A DNA stretch of 64,000 nt from Halomonas sp. CH40 (GTDB lineage Bacteria; Pseudomonadota; Gammaproteobacteria; Pseudomonadales; Halomonadaceae): the NCBI GenBank assembly GCA_041875495.1, contig CP112982.1, positions 1,178,001-1,242,000 on the forward strand. Direction: 5' to 3'. This document shows, piece after piece, positions 36,254 to 45,916 of this stretch (the stretch's first letter is position 1; each line of letters starts with the position of its first letter). A program made the translations under genes and the position numbers. The notes beneath the pieces are model-generated. The model ran no database searches, had not been told where the DNA came from, and saw nothing but the letters and a program-made list of their open reading frames with translations.

Positions 36254-37189
36254 ATGGGAGATACCAGGCTTTTGGAAACAACCGTATCAGCCGATTCACC
36301 GCAAGCGCTCACCCTGGCCGGAGGGCGCCTGGCGGCGCTGAGCTGGGGTAGCCCGTCAGCGCCGACCTGGCTGGCGCTACATGGATGGCTGGATAACGCC
36401 GCCAGCTTCAGCCATCTGGCGCCGCGCCTTGCCAGTACCTTGGGGGTGCGTATTGTCGCGCTGGATTTTCGCGGTCACGGGCACTCAGCCAGCCTTGCGC
36501 CATCGGAATCTCAGGATATTGCGCTGTGGGACTATTGCCATGATGTGCTGGATGCCATGCAAGCTCTTGAGCTTGAACAGGTAAGCTTACTGGCTCATTC
36601 CATGGGGGCCGCGGTCAGTTGCCTGCTGGCCTCAGCATTGCCTGAGCGCGTTAATCAGTTGATGTTACTCGATGGATTAGGGGCCTTGAGCACTCCGCCT
36701 GAAGAAACGCCTGACCAGTTGCGCAAGGGGTTACTGGCCCATCGCCGACCTGCATCAACGCCGCCACGTTATTCAGGGCTTGAAAGTGCTGTTGCGGCCA
36801 GGGTCGCTGGGGGCGTGACGCCCATTGATGCCGACACCGCACGGCCGTTAATGGCGCGTAATAGCTATACCGGTAACGACGGTGGCTGCTATCTGCGTAC
36901 CGATAGGCGCCTGATGAAGCCTTCATTAGTGCGGTTTACGCCTGACCAGGTGTTGGCGCTTTTAACTGCAATACGCTGCCCGGTACTCCTAATTGAAGGC
37001 GATAAGGGCATTCTGGGGAACCGGCCCTGGGCAGAGCGTTGTCGTCGTGCTGTCGCCGACCTCAGCCGTCATGTGCTGGTAGGCGGCCATCATCTGCACC
37101 TGGAAAAACACACGGTTAACCAAGTCGCTGACGTTATTGTCCAACATCAGAATCTTCGAAAGGAAGCGCTTAATCATGCAATCTCATGA
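36254..37189 (+). CDS. Alpha/beta hydrolase
   Basis: From the ATG at 36254 the protein has 311 residues. The fold is clear from LALHGWLDNAASF, LDFRGHGHSA, the nucleophile elbow LLAHSMGAA and the C-terminal GGHHLHLE with the catalytic His; the Asp is probably in LLIEGDKGIL. It may cleave esters or similar bonds; the substrate is unknown. An ATG at 36242 and earlier starts are possible. Its end overlaps the start of the patatin gene by 14 bases, suggesting that both lipid-type hydrolases are made together. Confidence 0.85.
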   Translation: MGDTRLLETTVSADSPQALTLAGGRLAALSWGSPSAPTWLALHGWLDNAASFSHLAPRLASTLGVRIVALDFRGHGHSASLAPSESQDIALWDYCHDVLDAMQALELEQVSLLAHSMGAAVSCLLASALPERVNQLMLLDGLGALSTPPEETPDQLRKGLLAHRRPASTPPRYSGLESAVAARVAGGVTPIDADTARPLMARNSYTGNDGGCYLRTDRRLMKPSLVRFTPDQVLALLTAIRCPVLLIEGDKGILGNRPWAERCRRAVADLSRHVLVGGHHLHLEKHTVNQVADVIVQHQNLRKEALNHAIS

Positions 37190-38228
37190 ACTATCCACTC
37201 AGCAGGACTCACCGGCAGCGCAGCGCGAGAAACTGTCTCAGGCGGGCAACAAGGTTGCCCTGATATTGGGCAGTGGTGGGGCGCGTGGTTATGCGCATAT
37301 TGGCGTGATCGATGCCCTGGAAGCCCGCGGCTACGAGGTGATCGCGATTGCTGGTTGCTCCATGGGGGCCCTGGTCGGGGGCGTGTATGCCGCAGGCAAG
37401 CTGGAGGAATATCGCGACTGGGTATCTCAGCTCGACTACCTGGACGTACTGAAACTGGTGGATGTCACCTGGAACCCGATGGGCGCCATGCGCGCCAACA
37501 AGGTCATGCAGAAACTCGAAAGCCTGCTCGGCGATAACCTGATTGAGGATCTGGCTATTCCGCTGACCACTGTCGCCACGGATCTGGTGCGCCAGCGCGA
37601 AGTCTGGTTTCAGGATGGCCCGCTATTGCAGGCCATTCGCGCTTCTATTGCGGTACCCGGGGTGATTACCCCGGTGCATCTGGGGGATCAGGTGCTGGTG
37701 GATGGCGGCCTGCTCAACCCCCTGCCGATTATGCCGGTGATTGCCGCCCATGAGGCGGATATGGTGCTGGCGGTGAATGTTACCGCCCACACGCCACAGC
37801 CGGTGACGCTGGAATCCTTGTTACCTGCAAACGCCGATGTTGCCAAGGCTGGCGCCGCTTCATCAGATGGCACAGATGATGACGCTGAAAACGACGATAC
37901 CAGCAGCTGGGTTGACAACGTGCGCGAGACAACCCAGCGGCTCTGGAAAGGGCTGGGTAATCTGGGCGGTGAGGATGACGCAGGCGCGGAAGAACGTGGC
38001 AAGCGAGACTGGGGCAAGCTGGATATGGTGATGGAATCCTTTGATATTACCCAGGCGGCGTTAGCCAAGTATAAAGTGGCGGGTTACCCACCGGATATCC
38101 TGATTGAAATACCCAAAACCGTGTGCAGCGCCTATGAATTTCACCGCGCCAAAGAGTTGATCCAGCTGGGCAGAATGCTGACGGACGAAGCCCTCAATAA
38201 GCATCACCCACTCAAAGCGGGAAACTAG
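37176..38228 (+). CDS. Patatin-like phospholipase, RssA type
   Basis: The 350-residue protein has the oxyanion motif GSGGARG at 32-38, the nucleophile GCSMG with Ser62 and the Asp of VDGGLLNP near 175, completing the Ser-Asp dyad. This is the bacterial RssA/YlbK-type patatin family of lipases. An acidic, low-complexity insert (about residues 225-275, rich in Asp, Glu and Ser) splits the C-terminal part and is not common. AAAGGAAG nine bases before the ATG supports the start. The 3' end overlaps the converging Smr gene by four bases. Confidence 0.9.
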   Translation: MQSHELSTQQDSPAAQREKLSQAGNKVALILGSGGARGYAHIGVIDALEARGYEVIAIAGCSMGALVGGVYAAGKLEEYRDWVSQLDYLDVLKLVDVTWNPMGAMRANKVMQKLESLLGDNLIEDLAIPLTTVATDLVRQREVWFQDGPLLQAIRASIAVPGVITPVHLGDQVLVDGGLLNPLPIMPVIAAHEADMVLAVNVTAHTPQPVTLESLLPANADVAKAGAASSDGTDDDAENDDTSSWVDNVRETTQRLWKGLGNLGGEDDAGAEERGKRDWGKLDMVMESFDITQAALAKYKVAGYPPDILIEIPKTVCSAYEFHRAKELIQLGRMLTDEALNKHHPLKAGN

Positions 38229-38791
38229 TGGCCTTTGCGGCGTAACAGCACATAAAGAGCACCGGTGCCGCCATCAATGTCAGTGGCCGAGCAGAAGGCC
38301 AGTACGCCCGGCCATTCCCGCAGCCAGGTATTGGTATGGCTTTTAAGCACCGGGTAGTCGGCATCGGTACCCCAGGCCTTACCGTGCACAATCAGGACGC
38401 TGCGCATTCGCTGGTTGATGGCATCACGTAGAAAGCCTTCCAGCTGATGGCGGGCTTCTTCCAGTGTATAGCCATGCAGGTCAAGGCCTGCCTGCCAGGC
38501 CAGCTGGCCGCGTTTTAACTGGCTGAAGGTGCGCCAGGGCAGATCCGGAACGCTGAACTCCAGGTATTCAGAAGGGCGAACCGCTTCAACACGACCATCA
38601 GAGGTACGGCCGTTGGTTTGCAATACCTGGTTTTCAACCGCCGCACGGCGGCGCGCCTCATGGGCTGGCTGGTGCTGTCTGGGGCGGCCAGGGTCAGCGC
38701 GGTTAGTGGTGATACGCCGAACGCCCGCTGTTTCCAGCGCATGGCGAAAGACATTGATCTCTTCCTCTTGGGGCGTATGGCGACGAGTCAT
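38225..38791 (-). CDS. Smr/MutS-family protein (SmrA-like)
   Basis: The 188-residue protein has a variable N-terminal region and a C-terminal Smr domain from about residue 95: LDLHGYTLEEARHQLEGFL, VLIVHGKAWG and FCSATDIDGGTGALYVLLRR. The motifs LDLHG and HGxG are the Smr signature. Standalone bacterial Smr proteins are nucleases acting on nicked or branched DNA or on stalled-ribosome mRNA (SmrB). Without the longer N-terminal part it looks closer to SmrA. The ATG at 38791 is the start that gives the normal family length. Confidence 0.88.
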   Translation of the reverse strand: MTRRHTPQEEEINVFRHALETAGVRRITTNRADPGRPRQHQPAHEARRRAAVENQVLQTNGRTSDGRVEAVRPSEYLEFSVPDLPWRTFSQLKRGQLAWQAGLDLHGYTLEEARHQLEGFLRDAINQRMRSVLIVHGKAWGTDADYPVLKSHTNTWLREWPGVLAFCSATDIDGGTGALYVLLRRKGH

Positions 38792-38990
38792 GGCATGCTC
38801 TGATGGAAAAGGACGTAAAAATTGGACGCTAACAGTCGAACGCAAAAGCGCTACTTTAAAACTCTGTTAAAAAATGCAGCAACGCACAGTATAGCGAGAT
38901 TAACGCTGCTGTGAACCGGCTGGAGTGAAAGGTACAATCATTGTCATACCGCTTACTCAAGTGTGATGTCACCATTAATCAGGAGCCATT

Positions 38991-39968
38991 GTGGCCACGT
39001 TATCTTCCACTGAATTAGCTGACCATGCTGCTATCGGCACCTCAACGCTGTGTTTGAGCGATGTCGAACTGGCGCAGGAACTCTTTACTCTGCGCGACTA
39101 TCTGCGTTGGACGGCCAGCGAATTTCATCTCGCCGGGTTGTACTATGGCCATGGTACCCAATCCGCCTGGGACGAAGCGGTCGCGCTTTGCCTGGGGGCG
39201 TTGCACCTGCCCTGGAACGTTGACCCAGCAGTGCTGGAAGCTCGCCTGCTGCCCATGGAGCGCAGCCGTATCGTGGCGTTGACCCGGGCGCGCGTCAAGA
39301 CGCGCCGCCCGCTGCCCTATCTGCTGGGCGAGGCGTTTTTTGCTGGCTACCCCTTCAATGTGGATGAGCGCGTGCTGATTCCACGCTCGCCGGTGGGCGA
39401 GTTGATTGAAGATGGTTTTGCCGCCTGGTTCCCGGAGGAGCCGCCAGAGCGGGTGCTTGATCTGTGTACCGGGTCAGGATGTATCGGGATTGCCACGGCG
39501 CTGCATCTGCCGACCTGTGACGTCATTCTGACGGATATCAGCCAGGAAGCGTTGGGTGTCGCCCGTGAGAATATCACCCGCCACGCCGTGGGTGACCGGG
39601 TGCGCGCGGTTGAATCCGATGTGTTTCAGAACCTTGAAGGGCAGCGCTTTGACCTGATCGTCTCCAACCCGCCTTATGTGGATGCCCGCGATCTGGCCAC
39701 CATGCCGGCTGAGTTTCGCCATGAGCCTGACCTGGCGCTGGGAGCGGGCAGCGATGGTCTGGATATCGTCCGCCAGATTCTGCGCGATGCCCGAGCGCAT
39801 TTGAGCGATGACGGCTGGCTGATAGTTGAGGTGGGCAATTCTGACCGCCATCTTGAACAAGCATTTCCCCAAGTGCCATTTATGTGGCTTGAATTCGAGC
39901 GCGGTGGCCAGGGCGTATTTGCCCTGAGCGCCGCTGAACTCGACGCCCATGCGGCGTCTTTTGCGTAA
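38991..39968 (+). CDS. prmB: Ribosomal protein L3 glutamine methyltransferase PrmB
   Basis: The 325-residue protein has the SAM site [17 protein letters not shown] and the catalytic NPPY ([11 protein letters not shown]), with the N-terminal helical domain and [12 protein letters not shown] of the PrmB/PrmC family. Its position directly before aroC is the conserved place for prmB. It methylates Gln150 of L3. It starts with GTG, with AGGAG six bases upstream. aroC follows after 14 bases. Confidence 0.95.
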   Translation: MATLSSTELADHAAIGTSTLCLSDVELAQELFTLRDYLRWTASEFHLAGLYYGHGTQSAWDEAVALCLGALHLPWNVDPAVLEARLLPMERSRIVALTRARVKTRRPLPYLLGEAFFAGYPFNVDERVLIPRSPVGELIEDGFAAWFPEEPPERVLDLCTGSGCIGIATALHLPTCDVILTDISQEALGVARENITRHAVGDRVRAVESDVFQNLEGQRFDLIVSNPPYVDARDLATMPAEFRHEPDLALGAGSDGLDIVRQILRDARAHLSDDGWLIVEVGNSDRHLEQAFPQVPFMWLEFERGGQGVFALSAAELDAHAASFA

Positions 39969-39982
39969 AGGAAATAACGCCC

Positions 39983-41074
39983 ATGTCCGGCAATACAATT
40001 GGCAAACTGTTTACCGTTACGACCTTTGGTGAGAGCCATGGCGTCGCGCTTGGCGCCATTGTGGATGGCTGCCCGCCGGGGGTCATGCTCAGCGAGGCGG
40101 TTCTGCAGCGTGACCTGGATCGCCGCCGCCCCGGCAGCTCCCGCCATACCACCCAGCGCAAGGAGCCCGATCAGGTGCGGATTCTTTCCGGTGTGTTTGA
40201 AGGCATGACCACTGGCGCCTCGATTGGGCTGTTGATTGAAAATACCGATCAGCGCTCCAAGGACTACTCAAAGATCAAGGATCAGTTTCGTCCGGCCCAT
40301 GCGGATTACACCTACCACCATAAATACGGCCACCGGGACTATCGCGGCGGAGGGCGTTCCAGCGCCCGCGAAACGGCCATGCGCGTGGCCGCCGGTGCGA
40401 TTGCCAAACAGTTTCTGGCCAGCCAGGGAGTTCAGATACGCGGCTACATGAGCCAGTTAGGGCCGATCAAGATCGACTTCAAGACCTGGGACAGTGTCGA
40501 CGACAACGCCTTTTTCAGCCCTGACCCGGCTAAGGTGCCGGAGCTTGAAGCCTATATGGATCAACTGCGCCGCGACCAGGATTCTGTGGGCGCCGAGGTG
40601 ACCGTTGTGGCCGAAGGGGTGCCCGTAGGGCTGGGCGAGCCGGTGTTTGATCGCCTGGATGCTGAACTGGCCCATAGCCTGATGAGTATAAACGCGGTCA
40701 AGGGCATCGAAATCGGCGATGGCTTTGCCAGCATTGACCAGCGCGGCAGCACCCATCGCGATGAAATGACCCCGGAAGGCTTTCTTTCCAACCATGCGGG
40801 TGGGGTGCTCGGCGGTATCTCCAGCGGCCAACCGATTGTTGCCCGTCTTGCCCTCAAGCCAACCTCCAGCATTACCACGCCGGGGCGCTCTATCGATATC
40901 CATGGTGAGCCTGTCGAGGTGGTGACCAAGGGGCGTCACGACCCCTGTGTCGGTATACGCGCAACCCCGATTGCGGAAGCCATGATGGCCATTACACTAA
41001 TGGACCACTGGCTGCGCCAGCGCGGCCAGAATGCCCATGTCAAGGTGGATACGCCACGCCTTGGCCAGTGCTGA
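39983..41074 (+). CDS. aroC: Chorismate synthase
   Basis: The 363-residue protein has all three chorismate synthase signatures: [18 protein letters not shown] near 17-34, [19 protein letters not shown] near 110-130, and the C-terminal [18 protein letters not shown]. It converts EPSP to chorismate with reduced FMN, the last step of the common aromatic pathway. AAGGAAAT lies before the ATG. It is co-oriented and close to prmB, as in E. coli and Pseudomonas. Confidence 0.98.
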   Translation: MSGNTIGKLFTVTTFGESHGVALGAIVDGCPPGVMLSEAVLQRDLDRRRPGSSRHTTQRKEPDQVRILSGVFEGMTTGASIGLLIENTDQRSKDYSKIKDQFRPAHADYTYHHKYGHRDYRGGGRSSARETAMRVAAGAIAKQFLASQGVQIRGYMSQLGPIKIDFKTWDSVDDNAFFSPDPAKVPELEAYMDQLRRDQDSVGAEVTVVAEGVPVGLGEPVFDRLDAELAHSLMSINAVKGIEIGDGFASIDQRGSTHRDEMTPEGFLSNHAGGVLGGISSGQPIVARLALKPTSSITTPGRSIDIHGEPVEVVTKGRHDPCVGIRATPIAEAMMAITLMDHWLRQRGQNAHVKVDTPRLGQC

Positions 41075-41184
41075 AAAGCACCAAAGGCATAGCGTTGATA
41101 GCCGGGTGTCATAGCAGTGTCATCCGCAGCGGTGAAACTAACTTTTGACTGCTACACTCAGGGGAGAGCGATAAGGAGCCGCCG

Positions 41185-41619
41185 ATGAAGATTAATGTGG
41201 AATTTGATCTGACCCCTGATGAATTTCGCCGTGCGCTGGGTCTGCCGGATGTAGAAGCCTTTCAGAAAAACCTGCTGGATAATATCCAGCGTCAGATGGA
41301 GTCCGGCGTTGAGGGTTATGATCCGATGAGCCTGATGAGTCCTTTCATGCAGCAGCCAATGATGCAGCAGGGGCTATCGCAGGGGCTGTCAAATTTTGGC
41401 ACCTATCAACAGATGATGCTGGATATGCTGCGTCAGGCCGGTAATGCCAGTTACTCCTCGGGCGGTACTGATAGCGACAGTTCCGCCGCCAGTGAAAAAG
41501 GGTCATCAAGCGGTGATAGCGGCACCGCCAGCCGCAGTAGTCAGCAGAGCAGTAACAGTAAAAGCAAAACCGGTACCGCGTCAGCCAGTTCACGCGCCAA
41601 GCGGTCTAAAAGTGATTAG
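41185..41619 (+). CDS. DUF6489-type protein, candidate PHA-granule factor
   Basis: The 144-residue protein begins MKINVEFDLTPDEFRRALGLPDVEAFQ, a small conserved N-terminal block I associate with DUF6489. A Met/Gln-rich central helix region (MQQPMMQQGLSQGL) follows, and the last 55 residues are almost only Ser, Gly, Thr and Lys. The neighbouring phasin also has a Ser/Lys-rich tail. Its place directly before phaP and phaC suggests a function at the polyester granule, but this is inference and the biochemistry is not known to me. AAGGAG nine bases before the ATG supports the start. Confidence 0.7.
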   Translation: MKINVEFDLTPDEFRRALGLPDVEAFQKNLLDNIQRQMESGVEGYDPMSLMSPFMQQPMMQQGLSQGLSNFGTYQQMMLDMLRQAGNASYSSGGTDSDSSAASEKGSSSGDSGTASRSSQQSSNSKSKTGTASASSRAKRSKSD

Positions 41620-41801
41620 CCTTAAGCCTGACGCAACGGCGTAATAACCATGTTTTCTGCATGAAACGTGGCTAAAGATTAACCCGTTACAGTGTTAACG
41701 GTTGCAACGCTGAGTATTACGGGCTAGTCTTTGTGCAGTGCAGCATAGACGACAGGGCAGCTCAGTCGGCCGCCCAAATTTTTCAAAAAAGGGTGATAAC
41801 G

Positions 41802-42227
41802 ATGCAAGATAAAATGATGGATGCTTTCAACACGCAAACTCGCCAGATGTTTGAGCCGATGCGCAAGGTTAACTCGCTGATGCTTAACAACATGGAAAAG
41901 ATGACCCAGTACCAGCTGGAAGCCATGAAGCGTTACAGCCAGATGGGTACTGACCGGATGCGTAGTGCCAGCGAAATTGATGACGCTGATGACCTGCGCG
42001 AATTTGCTGCCAAGCAGGCAGAAATGCTCAACGAGCTCTCCCAGCAGATGCAGGAAGATGCCAAGACCATGGGCGAGATGAGCATGGAATTTAAAGCTGA
42101 AATGGAAAAACTGTTCAGCGAAGCCACTCAGCAGATGAACGACCAGGTTAACACCGCTGCGGCCAAGAAAGACGAGACGCCCGCCAAGGCTACCAGCCAG
42201 GCATCTCGCGGTAGCAGCAAAAGCTGA
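41802..42227 (+). CDS. phaP: Phasin family protein
   Basis: The 141-residue protein is mainly amphipathic helix: after MMDAFNTQTRQMFEPMRKVN there is the phasin pattern of repeated Met, Gln, Leu and Glu, then an Ala/Lys/Ser tail. Phasins coat polyhydroxyalkanoate granules and control their number and size. AAAGGGTG before the ATG at 41802 supports the start. A terminator follows it, so it can be made in excess over the synthase. It resembles the short phasin_2-type proteins of Halomonas and relatives. Confidence 0.85.
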   Translation: MQDKMMDAFNTQTRQMFEPMRKVNSLMLNNMEKMTQYQLEAMKRYSQMGTDRMRSASEIDDADDLREFAAKQAEMLNELSQQMQEDAKTMGEMSMEFKAEMEKLFSEATQQMNDQVNTAAAKKDETPAKATSQASRGSSKS

Positions 42228-42238
42228 ATAAATGATTG

Positions 42239-42273
42239 CACGGCGCCAGATTAACGGCGCCGTGTTTGTTTTG
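42239..42273 (+). terminator. Intrinsic terminator after phaP
   Basis: CACGGCGCC and GGCGCCGTG form a nine-base-pair stem, followed by TTTGTTTTG. It lies 11 bases after the phaP stop. Confidence 0.88.
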
Positions 42274-42279
42274 TCGGTT

Positions 42280-42314
42280 AAAAAACACTCGCCTTTTCAA
42301 GGCTAGTGTTTTTT
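42280..42314. terminator. Second hairpin with A and T runs between phaP and phaC
   Basis: AAAAAACACT-C-GCC and GGC-T-AGTGTTTTTT pair over a seven-base loop, with an A-run on one side and a T-run on the other. It works as a terminator in either direction, or as an attenuator for phaC. Confidence 0.75.
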
Positions 42315-42392
42315 AGCGTGACGAAGAGAATAACGGTCAATGGCCTATGCGCAAAGCTGTCATGCGTTTGCCATAAGAGTGGGAGAGTAAGT

Positions 42393-44255
42393 ATGCAATC
42401 AGGATGGGAAATGCCATCTCAGGTCGATATGGATGCCTGGAATACCCAGTTGAAAGAACTTGGGGAACAGTATCAGGGATTGATGCAGGATCTGATGGCG
42501 CGCATGGCGCCCAGCGACGCTGCAGATTCTGTCCATAAGGATATGCGCGAAAGTTTCGAGGCCGGTGCACAGGCGCTGATGCAGAACCCCACGCTCTTAT
42601 GGCAAACCCAGGCGCGTCTATTGCAGGATCAATGGCTCCTGTGGCAGCAGAATGCCAGAGCCATGGCTGGCGAAAACGTTGACCCCTTGATCAAGCCTGC
42701 CAAGGGTGATCGTCGTTTCAAGGACGAAGCCTGGACCAAGGAACCTCAATACTTGGCGATCATGGAGCAATATCTGCTGTTTGCTCAACTGGTCGAGGAG
42801 CTGATCGATAACCTGGATGGGCTGGATGAGACGCATAAGCATCATCTGCAGTTCTATGCCCGTCAGTTAGTCAATGCCATGGCGCCCACCAACTTTGTGG
42901 CCACCAACCCTGAAGTGATGCGGCGCACCCTGGAAACTCGTGGTCAGAACCTGGTCGATGGCTTGGCGCTTCTACGTGAAGACCTTTCCAATTCGGCTGA
43001 AGGTATCAATGTGCGCATGACTGACCGAACCGCTTTTGCGGTAGGTGAGAATATTGCCGTCACGCCCGGTTCAGTCGTGTATGAAAATGAGCTGATGCAG
43101 CTGATTCAATATACGCCCACCACCGAAAAGACCTTCAAGACGCCGCTGCTGGTCGTGCCGCCCTGGATCAACAAGTACTACATTCTTGACCTGCGCCAGG
43201 ATAATTCCATGGTCAAGTGGCTGGTGGATCAGGGCCATACGGTGTTTCTGATTTCCTGGCGTAACCCTGGGCCAGCCCAGCGCGATGTCACCTGGGCAGA
43301 TTACATGCAGATGGGCCCGATCAGCGCGATTGAAGCCATTGAGCAGGCCTGTGGTGAAAAGTCGGTCAATCTGTTGAGCTACTGCATCGGCGGTACGCTG
43401 ACGGCGTCTACCCTGGCTTATCTGACCAGTACCCGACGCGGGCGCAAGGTGAAATCGGTTACCTATATGGCGACCCTGCAGGATTTCCGTGACCCGGGCG
43501 ACATCGGCGTTTTCCTGAATGAAGGTGTTATTGAAGGTATTGAAAAAACGCTGGAAACCAAAGGCTATCTGGATGGCCGTTCCATGGCGTATACCTTCAA
43601 CCTGCTGAAGGAAAATGATCTCTTCTGGTCTTTCTACGTCAATAACTACCTGAAGGGCGAGCCGCCGGCGGCCTTTGACCTGCTTTACTGGAACACTGAC
43701 GGTACCAACCTGGCGGCGGGTACCCATGCCTGGTACCTGCGCCATATGTATCTGGAAAACCGTCTGGTTGAACCGGGTGGTATTGAGCTGGATGGCGTCA
43801 AGATCGATCTGCGCAAGATTTCCACGCCCTCCTACTACGTTTCCACCAAGGAAGACCATATCGCCAAATGGAACAGCACCTATTATGGCGCCTTGTTACC
43901 TAAAGGGCCGATTACCTTCGTGCTGGGCGGTTCAGGCCATATTGCCGGTATTGTGAACCCGCCGCACAAGAACAAGTACGGCTACTGGACCAACAGTGAG
44001 CTGCCTGACAACCACGAGGACTGGATGGCCGGTGCGCAAGCCAATGAAGGCTCCTGGTGGCCTCACTGGCAGGCATGGATGGTGGAAAACGGCTTTGTTG
44101 ACCAGGAGAAAGCGGTTGCTGCACGCCAGCCGGGTGAAGGTGAGTTGCCGACTATCGAAGCTGCACCGGGGCGTTACGTGCGTCAGACAATTCCTGAAAT
44201 TATCAACGCAGATGAAGAAGCCATCAAGGCTGCCAGCGCTAACAGCAGCCGTTAA
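42393..44255 (+). CDS. phaC: Class I poly(3-hydroxyalkanoate) synthase
   Basis: The 620-residue protein has the lipase-like box SYCIGGT with the catalytic Cys331, the Asp in TKEDHIAKW (near 490) and the His in GGSGHIAGIVNPP (near 516), together with ITVLFISWRNP-type and NYLKG segments of PhaC. The size and the absence of PhaE or PhaR subunits fit class I, which polymerises (R)-3-hydroxybutyryl-CoA. No phaA or phaB thiolase and reductase genes are next to it. A GGGAG nine bases before the ATG at 42393 supports the start over upstream ones. It is probably transcribed from its own promoter behind the second hairpin. Confidence 0.96.
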   Translation: MQSGWEMPSQVDMDAWNTQLKELGEQYQGLMQDLMARMAPSDAADSVHKDMRESFEAGAQALMQNPTLLWQTQARLLQDQWLLWQQNARAMAGENVDPLIKPAKGDRRFKDEAWTKEPQYLAIMEQYLLFAQLVEELIDNLDGLDETHKHHLQFYARQLVNAMAPTNFVATNPEVMRRTLETRGQNLVDGLALLREDLSNSAEGINVRMTDRTAFAVGENIAVTPGSVVYENELMQLIQYTPTTEKTFKTPLLVVPPWINKYYILDLRQDNSMVKWLVDQGHTVFLISWRNPGPAQRDVTWADYMQMGPISAIEAIEQACGEKSVNLLSYCIGGTLTASTLAYLTSTRRGRKVKSVTYMATLQDFRDPGDIGVFLNEGVIEGIEKTLETKGYLDGRSMAYTFNLLKENDLFWSFYVNNYLKGEPPAAFDLLYWNTDGTNLAAGTHAWYLRHMYLENRLVEPGGIELDGVKIDLRKISTPSYYVSTKEDHIAKWNSTYYGALLPKGPITFVLGGSGHIAGIVNPPHKNKYGYWTNSELPDNHEDWMAGAQANEGSWWPHWQAWMVENGFVDQEKAVAARQPGEGELPTIEAAPGRYVRQTIPEIINADEEAIKAASANSSR

Positions 44256-44307
44256 AGCATCGATTACTTCAGGTTGTGTTGATGTTGTTGTAGAAAGTAC
44301 GTACACC

Positions 44308-44333
44308 ACAAGGCGCCCCCAGGGGCGCCTTGT
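44308..44333 (+). terminator. Terminator after phaC
   Basis: ACAAGGCGCC and GGCGCCTTGT form a ten-base-pair stem with a six-base loop, 52 bases after the phaC stop; T-rich sequence follows. Confidence 0.75.
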
Positions 44334-44384
44334 TGGTTTCAGGGTTTGTTTAAGGGCTTGCTTTGGGTTCTGGCGCGGAGGTGT

Positions 44385-45866
44385 TTACGCCTGATCCTTT
44401 CTGCCCAGCCGCAGGGAAGGTAGCACCAGCAGGCCAGCCAGCAGCCAGACCGGCCAGCTACCCATCTGGGTGAAAGGGGTCAGGCCTTGCATGGCATAGA
44501 ACTCACCGGTCAGGGTGGTAGTTTCAAACTGCGGCGCGCGTTGGGTTATCTGGCCCTGCGGGTCGATGATCACGGTAATCCCATTGCTGGTAGCGCGCAG
44601 CACGTAGCGGCCGTTTTCCAGTGCACGAAGGCGTGCCATCTGCAGATGCTGGTGGGGGCCAATTGAGCGGCCAAACCAGGTGTCGTTGGAAATGGTAATG
44701 ATGGCCTGGCTGTTGCGTGCCCGGCTGGCCACCAACTGAGGGTAGATAATCTCGTAGCAGATGGCATTGCCCAGAGAAATGCCTGCCGTCTGCATCGGTG
44801 GCTGTTGATCTGGCCCTGGCGTGATGAAGGAAGTGGGCAGGTCAAAGAAATTGATCAGACCCCGCAGCAAGCTTTCCAGTGGCAGGTACTCTCCAAAGGG
44901 CACCAGATGTTCTTTCTGATAATCGCCTTCGACGTTACCAACACCTATCACGCCGTTGAAAAATTGCTGGGCCTGTTCATCCTGTTGCAGGATGCCGGTA
45001 ATCAGCGCTGTGTCAGCGGGAAGGCTGGACTGCACCTGCTCGAGTACAGGTCGCGCCTGATTTTCCAGCATGGGCAGCGCGGTTTCCGGCCATATAATCA
45101 GCTCAACGTCATCGCTGATAGTCTGGGTTTGGCGGGTATAGGTGGTAACGGCTTCGCGCTGACCGTCAGCGGTCCATTTGATCAGTTGGGGCAGGTTGCC
45201 CTGCACCATGGCGACCTTGGTGGGCTTCTCGCTGGGGGTCGTCCATTGGGTGGGCAGGATGAAGGGTGTCAACCAGATCGCCGCCAGGGGCGCGATGGCC
45301 CACAGGCGGCGCTTGATCAGCAGCGTTACCAATAAGATGCCACTGAAGGCGACCAGTAACGACAAGAGGTAAACGCCACCGATAGGTGCCCAGGCCGCCA
45401 GTGGCGAGTCGACAAAACCGCTGCCAAGCAGCAGCCAGGGAAAGCCGGTAAACAGATAAGTGCGTAGCACCTCGGCCAGCACCCAGATGCCCGCAAAGCC
45501 TAGCAGCGAGTAGCGCGGTGAGGTAAAACGTCGGTAGACCCACAGCATGGCGGCAAAAAATAACGCCAGTGCAAACACGAACAGCGCCGTGAGCAAGCCG
45601 GCAAGCAGGGGGCCGGTATGGCCATAATCGTGAATGGAAACGTAAACCCAGGAAGCCCCGCTGGCAAACAGTGCCAGCCCATAGACAAGGCCCTTGAGCG
45701 CGGCGTGGGCGGGCGTTAATGCATGGCTGCCCCAATACACTAGTGCTGCGGCCAAAGGCCCCAGCCACCAGAATTCAAACGGTGAGGCGGTCAGGGTTGT
45801 GAAGCCCCCGGCAATAACGGCAGCCAGAAGCTGCCAGCCCAGGGAAGGAGAGAATCCTGTATGCAT
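44385..45866 (-). CDS. lnt: Apolipoprotein N-acyltransferase
   Basis: The 493-residue protein has six to eight membrane segments and a nitrilase-like periplasmic domain with the catalytic triad Glu (in WPETALP), Lys (in KEHLVPFGEYLP) and Cys (in NAICYEI). It adds the third acyl chain to the N-terminal cysteine of lipoproteins in the inner membrane. It is the last gene of the run miaB-ybeZ-ybeY-corC-lnt, an order conserved in gammaproteobacteria. The ATG at 45866 is taken; the frame also allows a TTG one codon earlier. Confidence 0.96.
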   Translation of the reverse strand: MHTGFSPSLGWQLLAAVIAGGFTTLTASPFEFWWLGPLAAALVYWGSHALTPAHAALKGLVYGLALFASGASWVYVSIHDYGHTGPLLAGLLTALFVFALALFFAAMLWVYRRFTSPRYSLLGFAGIWVLAEVLRTYLFTGFPWLLLGSGFVDSPLAAWAPIGGVYLLSLLVAFSGILLVTLLIKRRLWAIAPLAAIWLTPFILPTQWTTPSEKPTKVAMVQGNLPQLIKWTADGQREAVTTYTRQTQTISDDVELIIWPETALPMLENQARPVLEQVQSSLPADTALITGILQQDEQAQQFFNGVIGVGNVEGDYQKEHLVPFGEYLPLESLLRGLINFFDLPTSFITPGPDQQPPMQTAGISLGNAICYEIIYPQLVASRARNSQAIITISNDTWFGRSIGPHQHLQMARLRALENGRYVLRATSNGITVIIDPQGQITQRAPQFETTTLTGEFYAMQGLTPFTQMGSWPVWLLAGLLVLPSLRLGRKDQA

Positions 45867-45916
45867 CAATGACTATCCTTATCGATAGACGCGGGTAATC
45901 TGAAGGGTGTCGTCTA

